A stretch of 64,000 nt of DNA, taken from the NCBI RefSeq assembly GCF_029962835.1, contig NC_080591.1, positions 38,943,501 to 39,007,500 of the forward strand, written 5' to 3'. The position numbers and the translations under genes are program-made. Below, piece by piece: positions 53,410 through 64,000 of the stretch (within the stretch, counting starts at the first letter, position 1; each line of letters opens with the position of its first letter). Under the pieces are notes generated by a model. That model saw only the letters and a program-made list of their open reading frames with translations. It made no database searches and had not been told where the DNA came from. Source of the DNA: Magnolia sinica. Lineage: Eukaryota > Streptophyta > Magnoliopsida > Magnoliales > Magnoliaceae.

Positions 53410-56400
53410 AGAAAAATTGAATTAAAGAGAAGATAAAATACCAACTCATGGCCCTCTCATCAACCTTAGTAGAATCCACAGAGAGAGAGAGAGTGGCAGA
53501 AAGGTACAAAAAACAGCACAAAACCCACAAAATACAAGGCTACTGGGCCACCCAAAAAGATGCTATCCCCATAGTAGAATTCCTATTTCTCATAATTGAA
53601 TTGACTGTCAAAACAATGAATTCCGACCACACTGAAGCCCATATGAGACCCATAGATGTAATACCCCATTTAAGAGATGTTACATGAGATTTTGTCCTAA
53701 AAAATTATGGTGTTTCTTTCTTTTCAAATGCTCTACATGATAGCATGGGGCAACAACCTCCAAACACACTTCATGTGCTCGGAGAAAGGACCTGCCCCTC
53801 CATCTGGTGCAACCTAGTTATTGAGTCAATGAGACGTCGATACCCGAATCGCAAAGAAATGGACAAGGGTACACCCACAAGAATATTTAAGTAGAGAGGG
53901 AGAAATATGTTATTGATATCAAACTTCTTCTTACAATACTTAAACTCACATAGAAAATTTTGGAATGCCTACCTCCTATAACCCCGCTTTATAGACCCTA
54001 AATGAATCTTCAACAAAAATCCTCCCAACTAAGATATTGAATCTAATCTTACCTAAGATGGTAAGAGCCTAATAATAGTAAAAGCAAATCTTGGAAATAA
54101 TCCTCCAAATATTCAATCACATCTCCCCATATCTTTAATCACATCTTTAAATCAGCATCCATATTTTCCAAAAATAATAATTTGCAAATAATGATATTTA
54201 GGCCCCAAATCTATAAATAAACAATACAAAATTAACACATGTTGGGCCTTATGGTGGGTTGTGGGCCTGCCTCACCATCTGTCAATAACTTCTAGCACTA
54301 ATGCACAAACAACCCAGCAGATTTTAAATAGCTAAAAGAAATGGGCCCAAATTTCCTTCACTGCCCCACAATGGAGGAAGGGATGATACACTAACTCCCT
54401 GTCCTTCCTACACATGAAACACATATTTGGGAGGATTATAATTCTCTTCTTCTTCGGGTTGTCCACTGTTAGGAACTTGTTCATTACAGCTATCCACAGA
54501 AAAGCTTGGAACCTAGGAGGGATTTGAAGCTTCCACAGAAAAGCTTGGAACCTAGGAGGGATTTGAAGCTTCCACACTTAAATGCCCTTGAAACGGGGGT
54601 GGCCAATATCATCCATCTACAAAAGGAGGTAGTTGGATGAGAAAGTTACATTCGCTGACCATTTCCAAGTCCTATTGCTATCCCCCACATGTAAGCTTAT
54701 CTCACTCAAGTACTCTGAAGGGCAGCATAATCTCTTGGTCCATCTTCATTAAGGTTTCTTCAAAGAACAATGTTCCACACGAAGGACCCCTTTGCCTCCT
54801 TGACCCTTGTTCATTGCTAGAGAGAATGAGGGGAAAGAACTTGCCAATGGGGCATCTACAACCCAAACATCCTTCCTAAATTGAACTCTACCACCCATTC
54901 CCACCACAAAACAGGTCCCCCTCTTAATCAAGTATTCAATTCTGCCTGGAATTGACTGCCCTCCCCTACTTACCTCTCTTCTTATTTTACTAATGGTCTA
55001 CCAAACTTTTGCAACTCCTCTAGATGATGAAGCAATCTCTGGAAACCACCCTCCTTCCCTGTCTCCAATCTCCATACTTCCTAGCAATAACCTCCCCCCA
55101 CAAGCCTTCCAGCTCATCCCCATACCTCCACCACCACTTTCCAAGCAAAGCCCAGTTCTTCTCCCTCACTCTCTCGACACCAAGAGCTCTTTCCACTATT
55201 GCCTTTTGGACCTCTTTCCAATTTATGAGATGAAACTTATGCCCCTCCTCCCTACCCTCCCATAAAAAATCCCTTTGGAGCTTCTCAATCTTCTAGCCAA
55301 TCTCACCGGCATACTAAACAAAGAAAGAAAGTAAACCACGAGATTAGAGAGGGTTGGGTTTATGAGAGTTATCCTTTCGCCCATGAATAGGTAAGAAGAC
55401 TTTCGTTTCACACGCCTCTTTTCAATTCTCTCCGCCACTAGATCCTAGATGCAATGTTGTCGTTTCCCCCAAGCGGTAATCTGAGGTATGTCACTGAAAG
55501 GTCATTTTACATCCCAAAACCTCTGCAAAAGAGGTCATCTCCTTTTCTTCCGCAAATTGGCTTTTCTCAAATTCACTCTCAGGCCCGATCCTGGCACCCC
55601 TTTGACAATTGTCAATTGATTCCTCGACGCTTCACGTAAGTGTATCATCTACGAATTGGAGATGAGAAATTTCCATCGTCGGCCTTTTGACTCCAAATCC
55701 TTTAACCAAACATAGAGAAAAGTCTCTATACTCATAATCATGCTTAAACCTTCTGCCACAACTGTGAATAGAATGGGGGACAATGGGTCCCCTAGTCACA
55801 AGCGTCTCGAACTAGGGAAGAAGCCCACAGGAGATTGTTCACCAAGATGGAAAAGGAGGCTGTACGAATGCATTCTTTAATTCACTTCATCCATAGGCCC
55901 CCAAACCCCATCCTTTGAAGAGCATATATTAGAAACTCCCAATCAACATGGTCGTATGCCTTCTCCATGTCAACCTTGCATGGTAACCCAGCCTCCCCAC
56001 TCTTTCTAGAGTCAATTGCTTCATTTGCCACTAATATGCATGTCTCTTCTTCACAAAGGATCCTTGGAAAGGAGATGTAATTGAAGTAAGCACCTCTTAA
56101 TCTCATGAACGTCTTAGCCAAGATCTTAGATCTTATAGACAACCCCAACCAAACTGCGATAATCATTTAGCTCCGCCGCACCCTCAATCTTTGGAATAAA
56201 GGTTAGGAAAGTGGAGTTTAGCCGCTTACTCAAAATGGCCCTATCATGAAACGCATAACTCCCTCTTTAGTAGTTTACCAACATTCTTCAAAGAAGTTCA
56301 CAGAAAACCATCCATGCCTGGCACCTTATCAGAATCCATCTCCCACACCACTTTTAAACCTCCTCCTGAAATTCCCTTTCTAACCATTGAGCTTGATCTG

Positions 56401-56440
56401 GATTTAAGGACCTGAAATTGCGACCATCCAGCTTTGGTCC
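53410..56440 (-). mobile_element. L1-type LINE, 3' part, with a nested solo LTR
   Basis: Minus-strand frames show the reverse transcriptase core (ANEAIDSRKSGEAG and DMEKAYDHVDWEFL, 55882-56166), the later RT/thumb region (LFMGERITLINPTLSNL, 55223-55438), and a Cys-rich zinc-binding region (CFMCRKDRELVYHPFLHC, 54332-54577). Beyond the solo LTR at 53805-54274 the usual C-terminal words continue. In 54332-54577 a WKLQIPPRFQAFLW segment is repeated in tandem. Frames are interrupted repeatedly and the endonuclease part is not seen, so it is a dead, 5'-truncated copy. Confidence 0.75.
53805..54274. mobile_element. Solo LTR of the family at 25123-27295
   Basis: It begins TGGTGCAACC and ends CCTCA, flanked by CCATC at 53800-53804 and 54275-54279. 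The sequence closely follows the LTRs in PK intron 13 ('gttattgagtcaatgag', 'cacatgttgggc'). It is inserted in the 3' part of the LINE. Confidence 0.85.
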
Positions 56441-56746
56441 AACACAATCTTCTAACCTTTCAATTGTGGGCTTGCAAATACATGGTCAAGAAGAAATGCA
56501 CCAACAGTCCACATTCAATGGAGAAAAAACACAATATTCGATGGATAGGATCTTTTAATTTGGGAGAACTTTTGGGCATGGTCCATCCATGATGGGGCCC
56601 ATCGGACTAAGGGCTTGGATAAACCAACCATGTGTCCTGCATGGATAAACTCAGTGCACAACAGGGAAGTGCCCTGCTCGTCACAAACAGGAAACTTGTT
56701 CTCTTCTAAGAAAGATATTGGTACATATTGGATTTGAAACACTTGC

Positions 56747-56844
56747 CTCTTCATGCATGTGACTTCCATCCTGCAATCTAGGAGTCATTATTGGGGGCTC
56801 AACATTGGGGTCTGGCTTTTGAAATATAAATGTTGTATATAAAC
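56747..56844 (-). CDS. Candidate internal exon of the same unidentified gene
   Basis: Minus-strand acceptor CATGTTGCAG, then 98 bases encoding (G)LYTTFIFQKPDPNVEPPI through HMHEE. At its end GAG is followed by GCAAGT, the exact GC donor consensus, and no better GT donor keeps the frame into 52802. The intron to the next exon is 3.9 kb and holds a LINE with a solo LTR. Function not recognised. Confidence 0.45.
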
Positions 56845-56941
56845 CTGCAACATGGCAATCGTGAGGATTAGCATTGACAAGAAATGATATAAGATACAAA
56901 TTAACTGCAATGTAATTGTATAGGAAAGATGATGCCATGAC

Positions 56942-57016
56942 CTAGAACGTCAAAGGATCGAGCGAGAAGTTTTCCTCTGGGATCCACAAAATTTGCGCCA
57001 TAACTGTGGAGCAAGC
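56942..57016 (-). CDS. Candidate internal exon of the same unidentified gene
   Basis: Minus-strand acceptor CAGTTTGCAG, then 75 bases encoding LLHSYGANFVDPRGKLL and ARSFDVL. It is bounded by phase 1 at both ends, with donor GTCATG after CTAG. The one base left over completes the glycine codon of the exon at 56844. The next exon upstream was not found; it may lie beyond the retroelements at 57.6-64 kb. Function not recognised. Confidence 0.38.
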   Translation of the reverse strand, partial: ACSTVMAQILWIPEENFSLDPLTF

Positions 57017-57589
57017 CTGCAAACTGTGCCCTTTGGACACATCAGAAAGTCTCAATGCAAGCATGCAAAAATAACAACAGAAGCAGTTTCATGAGCAGGA
57101 ACTTCATGAAAACAAGGAGAAAGCAGGACCTAAGCAACCATATACTAAAATTCCATATTAGAAACCAGTTTCAGTTACAATGTTCCATGGCATGCACATG
57201 CAGCATGAACTCCATAGAGCATCCAAAGCAATCACACTCGCGAAAGAAAGTATTCATGGTTACCTGGGCTTCTATTCTTATATAATACAAACTTTGAAAC
57301 CATTAACAATCATGAAACTCTACGACGGCCTATTTTAAGTTAAAAATCCATTCCTTTAAGATTATGACAAGTAGGGTTCAATTTGAATTGTCAGTTTCCA
57401 TGATGATTAAAATTGAAACAAGTCCATACAATTTTAACAACACTAGCTAAGGTGATAGTTATTTACGCGCCACTTTGATAATCAATTCCATCTGTAGATG
57501 CTCCGATGGGTTTCCAATCAATCCAATAATTAGCAAAAAGATGACCATGCAGAATCACTCAGCACAAAGCCCCAAGGAGTCGTACCAAA
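57017..57589. other. Putative intron or flank of the minus-strand candidate gene
   Basis: No repeat or element is recognisable. I searched the minus strand for an exon ending in phase 1 and found nothing convincing; a 'GTGATTGCTTTGGATGC' stretch near 57225 is open but lacks a clear acceptor. Confidence 0.35.
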
Positions 57590-59627
57590 AGGTTCTGGAA
57601 GAATAATTCTTCGAGGGTTTTGAATCCCATTGCAAACCTAGGAAAAGAAAACGAGAGAAAAAAATACCATCGCAAGAAAAAAAAAGAACTTATTCAATCA
57701 AAATCTCATCATCCTCATTGTTTTTCTAATGAACCCCTACATATATGGCTTTATAGCCAACTTACAAGGTCCTAAGTGAAAGCAAAGAAGCCATGGCTAA
57801 AAGCCTACAGAACTTGCAAAGTGGTATAGAACAGTAACATAAAAGGGAAAATAAAGAAAATAAGAGAAAGGAAGAGAGAAGAGAGAGGAGCAGGACGGCT
57901 GGCTGTTTTAGCTTCTACACGTCCTCCACTTGTGAAATTACAAATATGCCCCTCTTGCTTAAGCTAAGACTTAAAACATAACCAATGGGCCCAAAAAACA
58001 CTCCTAAAACCCATATATTAAGCTCAATTAACATTCTCATTTTGACAGATTTAACACTTCCCCTCAAGCTGGAGCATAGACATCTTGTGTATCCAGCTTG
58101 GAGATGAGCTTTTCGAACTAAGCCTTCCCAAGTGCTTTGGTAAATAAATATGTAATTAGGTTATGGGATGAAATATGAGTATGGGACTCTTTTTGAGATA
58201 TCTTGTCTTGGATGAAATGACAGTTAACATCTATATGCTTCATTCTCTCATGGAACACTGGGTTATTGACAATGTGTATAGGAGCTTGATTGTTGTAGTG
58301 TAAGGCATTGGAACTTGAACCACAAACCCCAATTCTTCGAGAAGAGATTTCAATTAGATAAGTTCGTAAGTTGCGCGTGCCATTGACCAATATTCAACTT
58401 CAACACTTGACTTGGCAACCATGTTCTGCTTCTTACTTTTCCGTGTAACCACATTACTAACTAGGAAGGTGCAATAACCTGTAGTCAACCTCCTATCATG
58501 TCTTGACCCTGCAAAATCTGCATTTGAATTGCTAGTTACTTAGAGATGACCATGAGATTTATATAGGATATCCTTCCTAGGGTGTACAATTTAAGTACCT
58601 AAGGATCCTCATAACTGCTATTAAATGTGGTGACCTGGGACTACATAAATTGACTAACTACACTCATTGAAAAGGCAATGTCAGGCTTAGTAACAGTCAC
58701 ATAGATGAGCTTGCCAACAAGTCTCCTATACATACCAGGATCAATTAACAACTCTCCTTCTTCAAGTTTGAGGTGAGGGACCATCAGTGTGTCTACATGT
58801 TTGACACCTAATATACTTGTCTCTTCCAACAAGTCATAAATATATTTCCTCTGACATAAATTTATTTCGGCTCTAGATCTTGCCACTTCAATGCCCAAAA
58901 AAGAAAAAAGAAAAAAAGAAGACAAGGTCTTTGATTTGAATTAAGTTTAAAGATATGACTTCTCATATCTTCTCAAAACCCTCCAAGTCATCACATGTTA
59001 CTATAATATCATCCACATACACAACAAGTACTATGCAACTAGAGTTAGTATGCTTTCAGAAAATTGAATGATTTGCTTTTCTCCTCTTCAACCCATACGA
59101 CACCACCACACTGTAGAACTTCTCAAACAGGCTCATGGTAATTGCTTCAACGCATATATAAACCCATTTACCTTGCACACTTTTAGAAGATTATCCCCCT
59201 AAGCAACATATCCAGGAGGTTGCTCCATGAAGACCTTCATGTAAAACTCCATGTAGGCATACATTCTTCATATCTAGCTGAAAGAGAGGGCAATCATGAT
59301 TTGCAGCTATTGATATGACAAATCGAACCAAATTGGACCTTAGAATAGTGAAAAAGTGTCCAGATAATCTACTCCATAGATTTGAGTATAACCCTTGACA
59401 ACCAACTTGGCTTTGTAACAATCAATTGATCAATAAGGCAAAAATTATAGTGTAAACGCATCTAGACTTGACTGGTGTTTTAGCCAATGGAATATCAGTT
59501 ATTTTCTAGGTATCATTGGAACACACGGCTTCCATCTCCTCATCTATAGCCATTTTTCTAATCTTCATCCAATAATGCCTCCTGTATTAACTTGGGAATG
59601 GAAACAACAGACAAGGTAGGAGCCAAC
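57590..59627 (-). mobile_element. Ty1/copia retrotransposon remnant
   Basis: Minus-strand fragments match copia reverse transcriptase (59191-59421), the RT/RNase H junction (KPDIAFSMSVVSQFM, 58641-58925) and RNase H (58118-58390, VFHERMKHIDVNCHFI). A polypurine tract (CTTGAGGGGAAG, 58057-58068) precedes a 3' LTR starting TGTTAAATC at 58056 and running to about 57590; its lower end is not exact. The upstream part is cut off by the gypsy insertion at 59628. It is broken in several places. Confidence 0.8.
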
Positions 59628-62600
59628 TGATGCAGGACATGAAATTCAAATATGATGTGCGAGATTTCAGGCTTAAGATCATGTTAACTCAGAAGCAATT
59701 GCACAAATTCCATATCTCAAATGAAAGTCCAAACATTTAATTAAGGGGAATCTATGCGGGTCCAGGCCTACACATGTTAGGGCTAGATCAATAAAAATTA
59801 TGAACCAAACGATACTCAAAGATAAGAAATAATCATCCACACATGCATAGTAATCAGTCCCTAATCTAAGGGATTCACTAATTTCAACTCAAGGAACCCT
59901 AGAGTGAAAAAAAAAGGGCAAATAAATTAAGAGTAATGCAATCTAGGGTTAGGATTTATGAAAATAGGTATGAAAAGGGGAAAATAAGAGAAAATCTGAA
60001 CTGGGAGACAAATCCCACGAGCGGACAGCGGCCCGGGGCTTGACGCATGTGCATGTTAGTCTGGCCGCACGTGCGAGCGGGTCCCATACCCGGAAACCGA
60101 TTCCTTGGCCCTTGTTGGCCAAGGGTGTGCTCCAAACCCCCAAAGTTTCAGGGCGATCCGAGCTACGGGTTGTGCGCGGTGCTCCGTCGAAATTTCAGCC
60201 CTTCTGCAGGGCTAGATTCTGGAAACTGGTTGTAGGGAGAAGATCCGCTACAAAACTGATGGATTTGAGGCGAGGATAGCTGTAGAAGGTGAGATATATG
60301 GATGGAAGAGGGTAGGGGCGGATGGGGATAGATGTGGCTTCGCACCACAGTCATTAACCCTTCGAAAAGGGAGGGTTTCGCACCCACTTGAATTTTTTCA
60401 TGACTCAAAAACTCTGAGAGTAGAAAAAAAAACTTGGAGGAATTTTTATTAAACTTCAATGAATCAAAAGAATTACAAGGGGTGCCTATTTATAGGGAAA
60501 ACCCTATACCTCAAAACTCGCGCCATGTGCGCAACCTATTACTTGGGGATGAAGTAAACCAAAACAAAAACTAACCAAAGAAATCTAAAGCGTTCATGAT
60601 ATTCTAAATAACATAAATAATCAAAACCTAAAATATGAACTTAATCTGACCAGTGGGCCCCGATCATGAGATCCCATGATGGGCTTTACTTGATTATCGG
60701 GCCCACTCTAATGAACCAAAACTTCGTTTTCTAACTAGGAGGCCCTCCCTGGACGTCGTCATCGAGCCAGATCGACAATGGGGCCCTCCCTCTCCTTCTG
60801 TATGTGCATTGGAGGCGGCTTGTGTGCGCATGATGTCCCCATCAATTCTCCCTGGTTGCGAAGATTTCGCCACTGACGAAATAAAACTCCTGAACTGCTC
60901 CAGGATGTCAAGATCAAGTCTTTGAAGTTCCTCCTCAATGAGCCACGTGCTGTTTGCAGCTGGGCATGACTTCCATTTAACCAGGTACTTCTGAAACCCA
61001 CCGTCCGATGTTGAAACTATCTGATGGTCCAGGATATCCTCTATTTCCTCTCAGAGTGTGTGAAGGCTAGGTATGAGAGGTAGAGGCTGGGAAGAAAGGT
61101 CGGGAAGAGTACATATGGGAGGTAGAGGTTGGGAAAATAGGCCGGGACGGGTAGGTATGGGACGTAGAGGCTGGGAAAATGGGTCAGGAGGGGGTCATGG
61201 ATCAAGAGAAAGGTTTGGGGAATCAGGATGGTTAGGCGAAAGGTTGGACAATGCATCAATAGCTCCTTTAAATGCAACTAGATCCTCCACGTTGAATGTG
61301 AAACTAATTCCCATGGAGAGTGGAAGATTTGCCACATACGCATTGAGACTGTTTTGTTTTATAATTTTGAAGGGTCCAGCGCTATGCGCTGTAACTTACG
61401 AACGGCCCCTGGAGGATACCGCTCGGGCTTGATGCAGACCATCACAAAGTCCCTTACATTGAATTCCTTAAAACATTTATGCTGGTCTGCAGAAATTTGT
61501 AATGTTCATTACTAGTAGTGATCTTTTGCCTGATTTTTTGATGTCATGAATGAATGTGATGCACAAAAGACTTTGCATGCTCTGACGGTCTATGGGACAG
61601 TGACATAGGGACAAGATCAATAGGTTTCTCAGATTTATAACCAGTAATGACTTCATAAGGACCGAGACCTGTGGACCTATCGACAGAACTATTAAACGCA
61701 AACTCGGCTGTAGGTATTAAAGTGTCCCATGTTTTGGTGTGCTCTATATCCTTCCTAGGAGGAGACTCATCTGGAAAATCATCAGGACAGACATCACGAA
61801 ACTCATCCACTACCGGAATGGCCTCAGTGGGTAACTGTACACTAGCCTCTGGTGCACTCTCTCTAGCCACAAGGCCGCATATGTTGTACCCCTCAAAATA
61901 GTGGTTTGATGTCCCTCATGGGTTGGGTGCACAAGTGCACGCTCATAACTGATTCCTTGGCAAACTCCATTCATTGGTCTATCCTCCTGGCCACCTGCCT
62001 GAGATTGGACATCCACCCCAATGGTGGGGTTTGCCTCGGTGGAGGCCTTTAGTTGGGTAATGCGCACATCAAATTGTTCAAAGCGTTGGTCTATATGTTG
62101 TTCCCAGCGCTTACCTAGAGACTCAATCTGCTGAGACAGTTTGTTTAATGATTCTAGCAGTTGCTCCATGTTTAGTGTAGGGTGCAAGCCAAAATTCAGC
62201 AATATAGTCATCAAAATATAAGATTTTTTTTTTTTTAAAGAAACAACTTAGTTTCTAAAAACGAAAAAGGAAAGTTTCTAAAAAAAACAAATTAGGAAAG
62301 TTTCTAAAAAAAAAAAAAAAAACCTAGTTTCTAAAAAAAAAAAGAAAAAGGAAAGTTTCTAAAAACAAATTAGGAAAGTTTCTAAAAAAAGAAAAAGGAA
62401 AGTAAAGTAGTTTCTAAAAAAGAAAAAGGAAAGGATATTAGTTTCTAAAAACAGATTAAAAAAGTTTCTAAAAAATTAGTTTCTAAAAACAGAAAAAGAA
62501 AGTTTCTAAACTTAGAAATAAAAAGCTAAGTTAATTTCTAAAATAATTCAAATAAGGGGATAATAGAAAATTTTAGCAGCTTATGTCAGGGTTTATGAAC

Positions 62601-63783
62601 CTCTAAACAGCCATATATGATTAGAATTGATGCGTAATGGACATAAACAACTAAACCCTAAACATGTAATGCATTCCCCTATAAGAACCCTAAGCTCTAA
62701 TACCAAATTTGATGCAGGACATGAAATTCAAATATGATGTGAGAGATTTCAGGCTTAAGATCACGTTAGTTCAGAAGCAATTACACAAATTCCATATCCC
62801 ATATGAAAGTTCAAACATTCAATTAAGTGGAACTCATGCGGGTCCAGGCCTACACATGTTAGGGTTGGATCAATAAAAATTATGAACCAAATGATACTCA
62901 AAGATAAGAAATAATCATCCACACATGCACAGTAATCAGTCCCTAATCCAAGGGATTCACTAATTTTAACTCAAGGAACCCTAGGGTGAAAAAAAAGGGC
63001 AAATAAATTAAGGGTAATGCAATCTAGGGTTAGGGTTTATGAAAATAGGTATGAAAAGGGGAAAATAAGAGAAAACCTAAACCGGGAGACAAATCCCACG
63101 AGCGGACAGCGGCCCGAGGCCTGATGCATGTACGTGCTAGCCTGGCTGCACGTGCAAGCGGGTCCCACACCCGGAAACTGATTCCTTGGCCCTTGTTGGC
63201 CAGGGATGTGCTCCAAACCCCCAAAGTTTCAGGGCAATCCGAGTTACGGGCTGTGCGCGGTGCTCCGCCTAAGTTTTAGCCCTCATGCAGGGCCAGTTCT
63301 GGAAACTGTCTGTAAGGAGAAGATCCGCTACAAAACTGATGGATTCGAGGCGAGGATGGCTGTAGAAGGTGAGATATATGGATGGAAGCGGGTAGGGGTG
63401 GATGGGGATAGATGTGGCTTCGCACCACGGTAGTTAGCTCTTCGAAAAGGGAGGGCTTCGCACTCACTTGAATTTTTCCACAACTCAGAAACTCATAACG
63501 TAAAAAAAAAAAACTTGCAGGAATTTTTATTAAAAGTCAATGAATCAAAATAACTACAAGGGGTGCCTCTTTATAAGGAAAACCCTATACCCCAAAACTC
63601 GCGTCATGTGCGCAACCTATTACTTGGCGATGAAGTAAACCAAAACAAAAACTAACCAAAGAAATCTAAAGCGTTCATGATATTTTAAATAACATAAATA
63701 ATCAAAACCTAAAATATGAACTTAATCCGAATAGTGGGCCCCGATCATGAGATTCCATGATGGGCTTTACTTGATTATCGGGT
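59628..63783 (-). mobile_element. Shortened Ty3/gypsy element inside the copia remnant
   Basis: Left LTR 59628-60844 (TGATGCAGGACATG...CCCCATCA); second LTR from 62710, cut at 63783 by another insertion. A primer site like initiator tRNA-Met (TGGTATTAGAGC) lies at about 62695-62706. The interior, under 1.9 kb, holds gag-like sequence near 61810-62214 and integrase-like pieces (FAFNSSVDRSTGLGPYEV) near 61600-61750; reverse transcriptase is not seen. The first 175 bases of the two LTRs differ at roughly 14 places, so it is not very young. It is broken. Confidence 0.85.
62220..62560. repeat. Imperfect 'agtttctaaaaa' repeats
   Basis: Short A-rich units of about 12-30 bases carrying 'tttctaaaaa' and 'gaaaaaggaaag' are repeated many times, between gag and the primer-binding side of the gypsy element. 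Confidence 0.8.
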
Positions 63784-64000
63784 GATGGGGACATCAAGCG
63801 CACACGCGCACTCATGCCGCCCCCCTACGCACGTACGTACGTAGAAGGATGACCCCACCATCGATCTGGCTCGATGACGACGTCTAGGGAGGACCTCCTA
63901 GTTAAAAGTCAAGTTTTGGTTCAGAAAAGTGGCCCGATAGTCAAGAAAAGCCCACCATGTGATCTCATGATCGTGGCCCACTCGTCGGATTGGTTTTATA
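63784..64000 (+). mobile_element. Start of a same-family LTR in opposite orientation
   Basis: From 63784 the sequence TGATGGGGACATCA begins, which is the 5' end of this gypsy family's LTR read on the plus strand. It continues as the inverse of 60630-60844. It interrupts the second LTR after 'gattatcggg', where the left LTR goes on 'cccactc'. It therefore looks like a second family member inserted head-on, continuing past the window. Confidence 0.7.

Noticed and set aside
56515-56769. Minus-strand 84-codon frame next to the candidate exon
   Set aside because: It is in a different frame from the phase-consistent exon at 56747-56844 and runs into lineage-type repeats.
57181-57300. A further upstream exon of the minus-strand candidate gene ending at a GTAACC donor near 57270
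   Set aside because: All three frames before the donor contain stops within a short distance.

Overview
The window is nuclear DNA of a flowering plant. It has long, AT-rich, transposon-filled introns, a plant-type cytosolic pyruvate kinase, and a plant nuclear tRNA-Arg gene. Many diverged non-coding repeats built around phrases such as 'ggtgggcc...ccatcat' recall magnoliid genomes (Magnolia, Liriodendron, Cinnamomum). That lineage guess is from memory and is only moderately secure.

The main gene is a single pyruvate kinase on the + strand, with CDS from 495 to 49001. I could place 16 exons. Their phases all agree and they give an uninterrupted protein of 527 residues in only about 1.6 kb of coding sequence. 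The rest of the 48.5 kb is intron. Intron 4 uses a GC-AG splice pair. Intron 6 (11.7 kb) and intron 14 (21.1 kb) are swollen by nested transposable elements. The protein belongs to the divergent plant PK subfamily that starts [14 protein letters not shown]. It has Asn where the metal-binding Asp of the usual RGDLG motif sits.

Intron contents by region: intron 1 has diverged tandem repeats and a Tourist-like MITE; intron 2 has another MITE. Intron 6 holds a 520-bp tandem duplication in a copia-like relic, whose second copy was hit by a solo LTR, a Ty3/gypsy element and a hAT MITE; a second hAT MITE and a LINE tail follow. Introns 9 and 11 each have one MITE. Intron 13 has a small LTR element with a hAT MITE in it. 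Intron 14 has a LINE split by a MITE that itself carries a TRIM, then a near-perfect 362-bp tandem duplication, then a 14.7-kb Ty3/gypsy element. That gypsy element contains a 5.75-kb hAT transposon and a second TRIM. Target-site duplications visible in the sequence fix most of these boundaries.

Downstream of PK come a tRNA-Arg(TCT) gene (51231-51303) and then three phase-compatible candidate exons on the minus strand (52641-57016). These look like the 3' end of an unidentified host gene convergent with PK, and it too has a GC-AG junction. Its introns hold a LINE with a solo LTR in it, then a Ty1/copia remnant, then a shortened Ty3/gypsy copy. A same-family LTR in the opposite orientation runs off the right edge. 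LTR elements are treated as fossils: family, parts, boundaries and nesting only.
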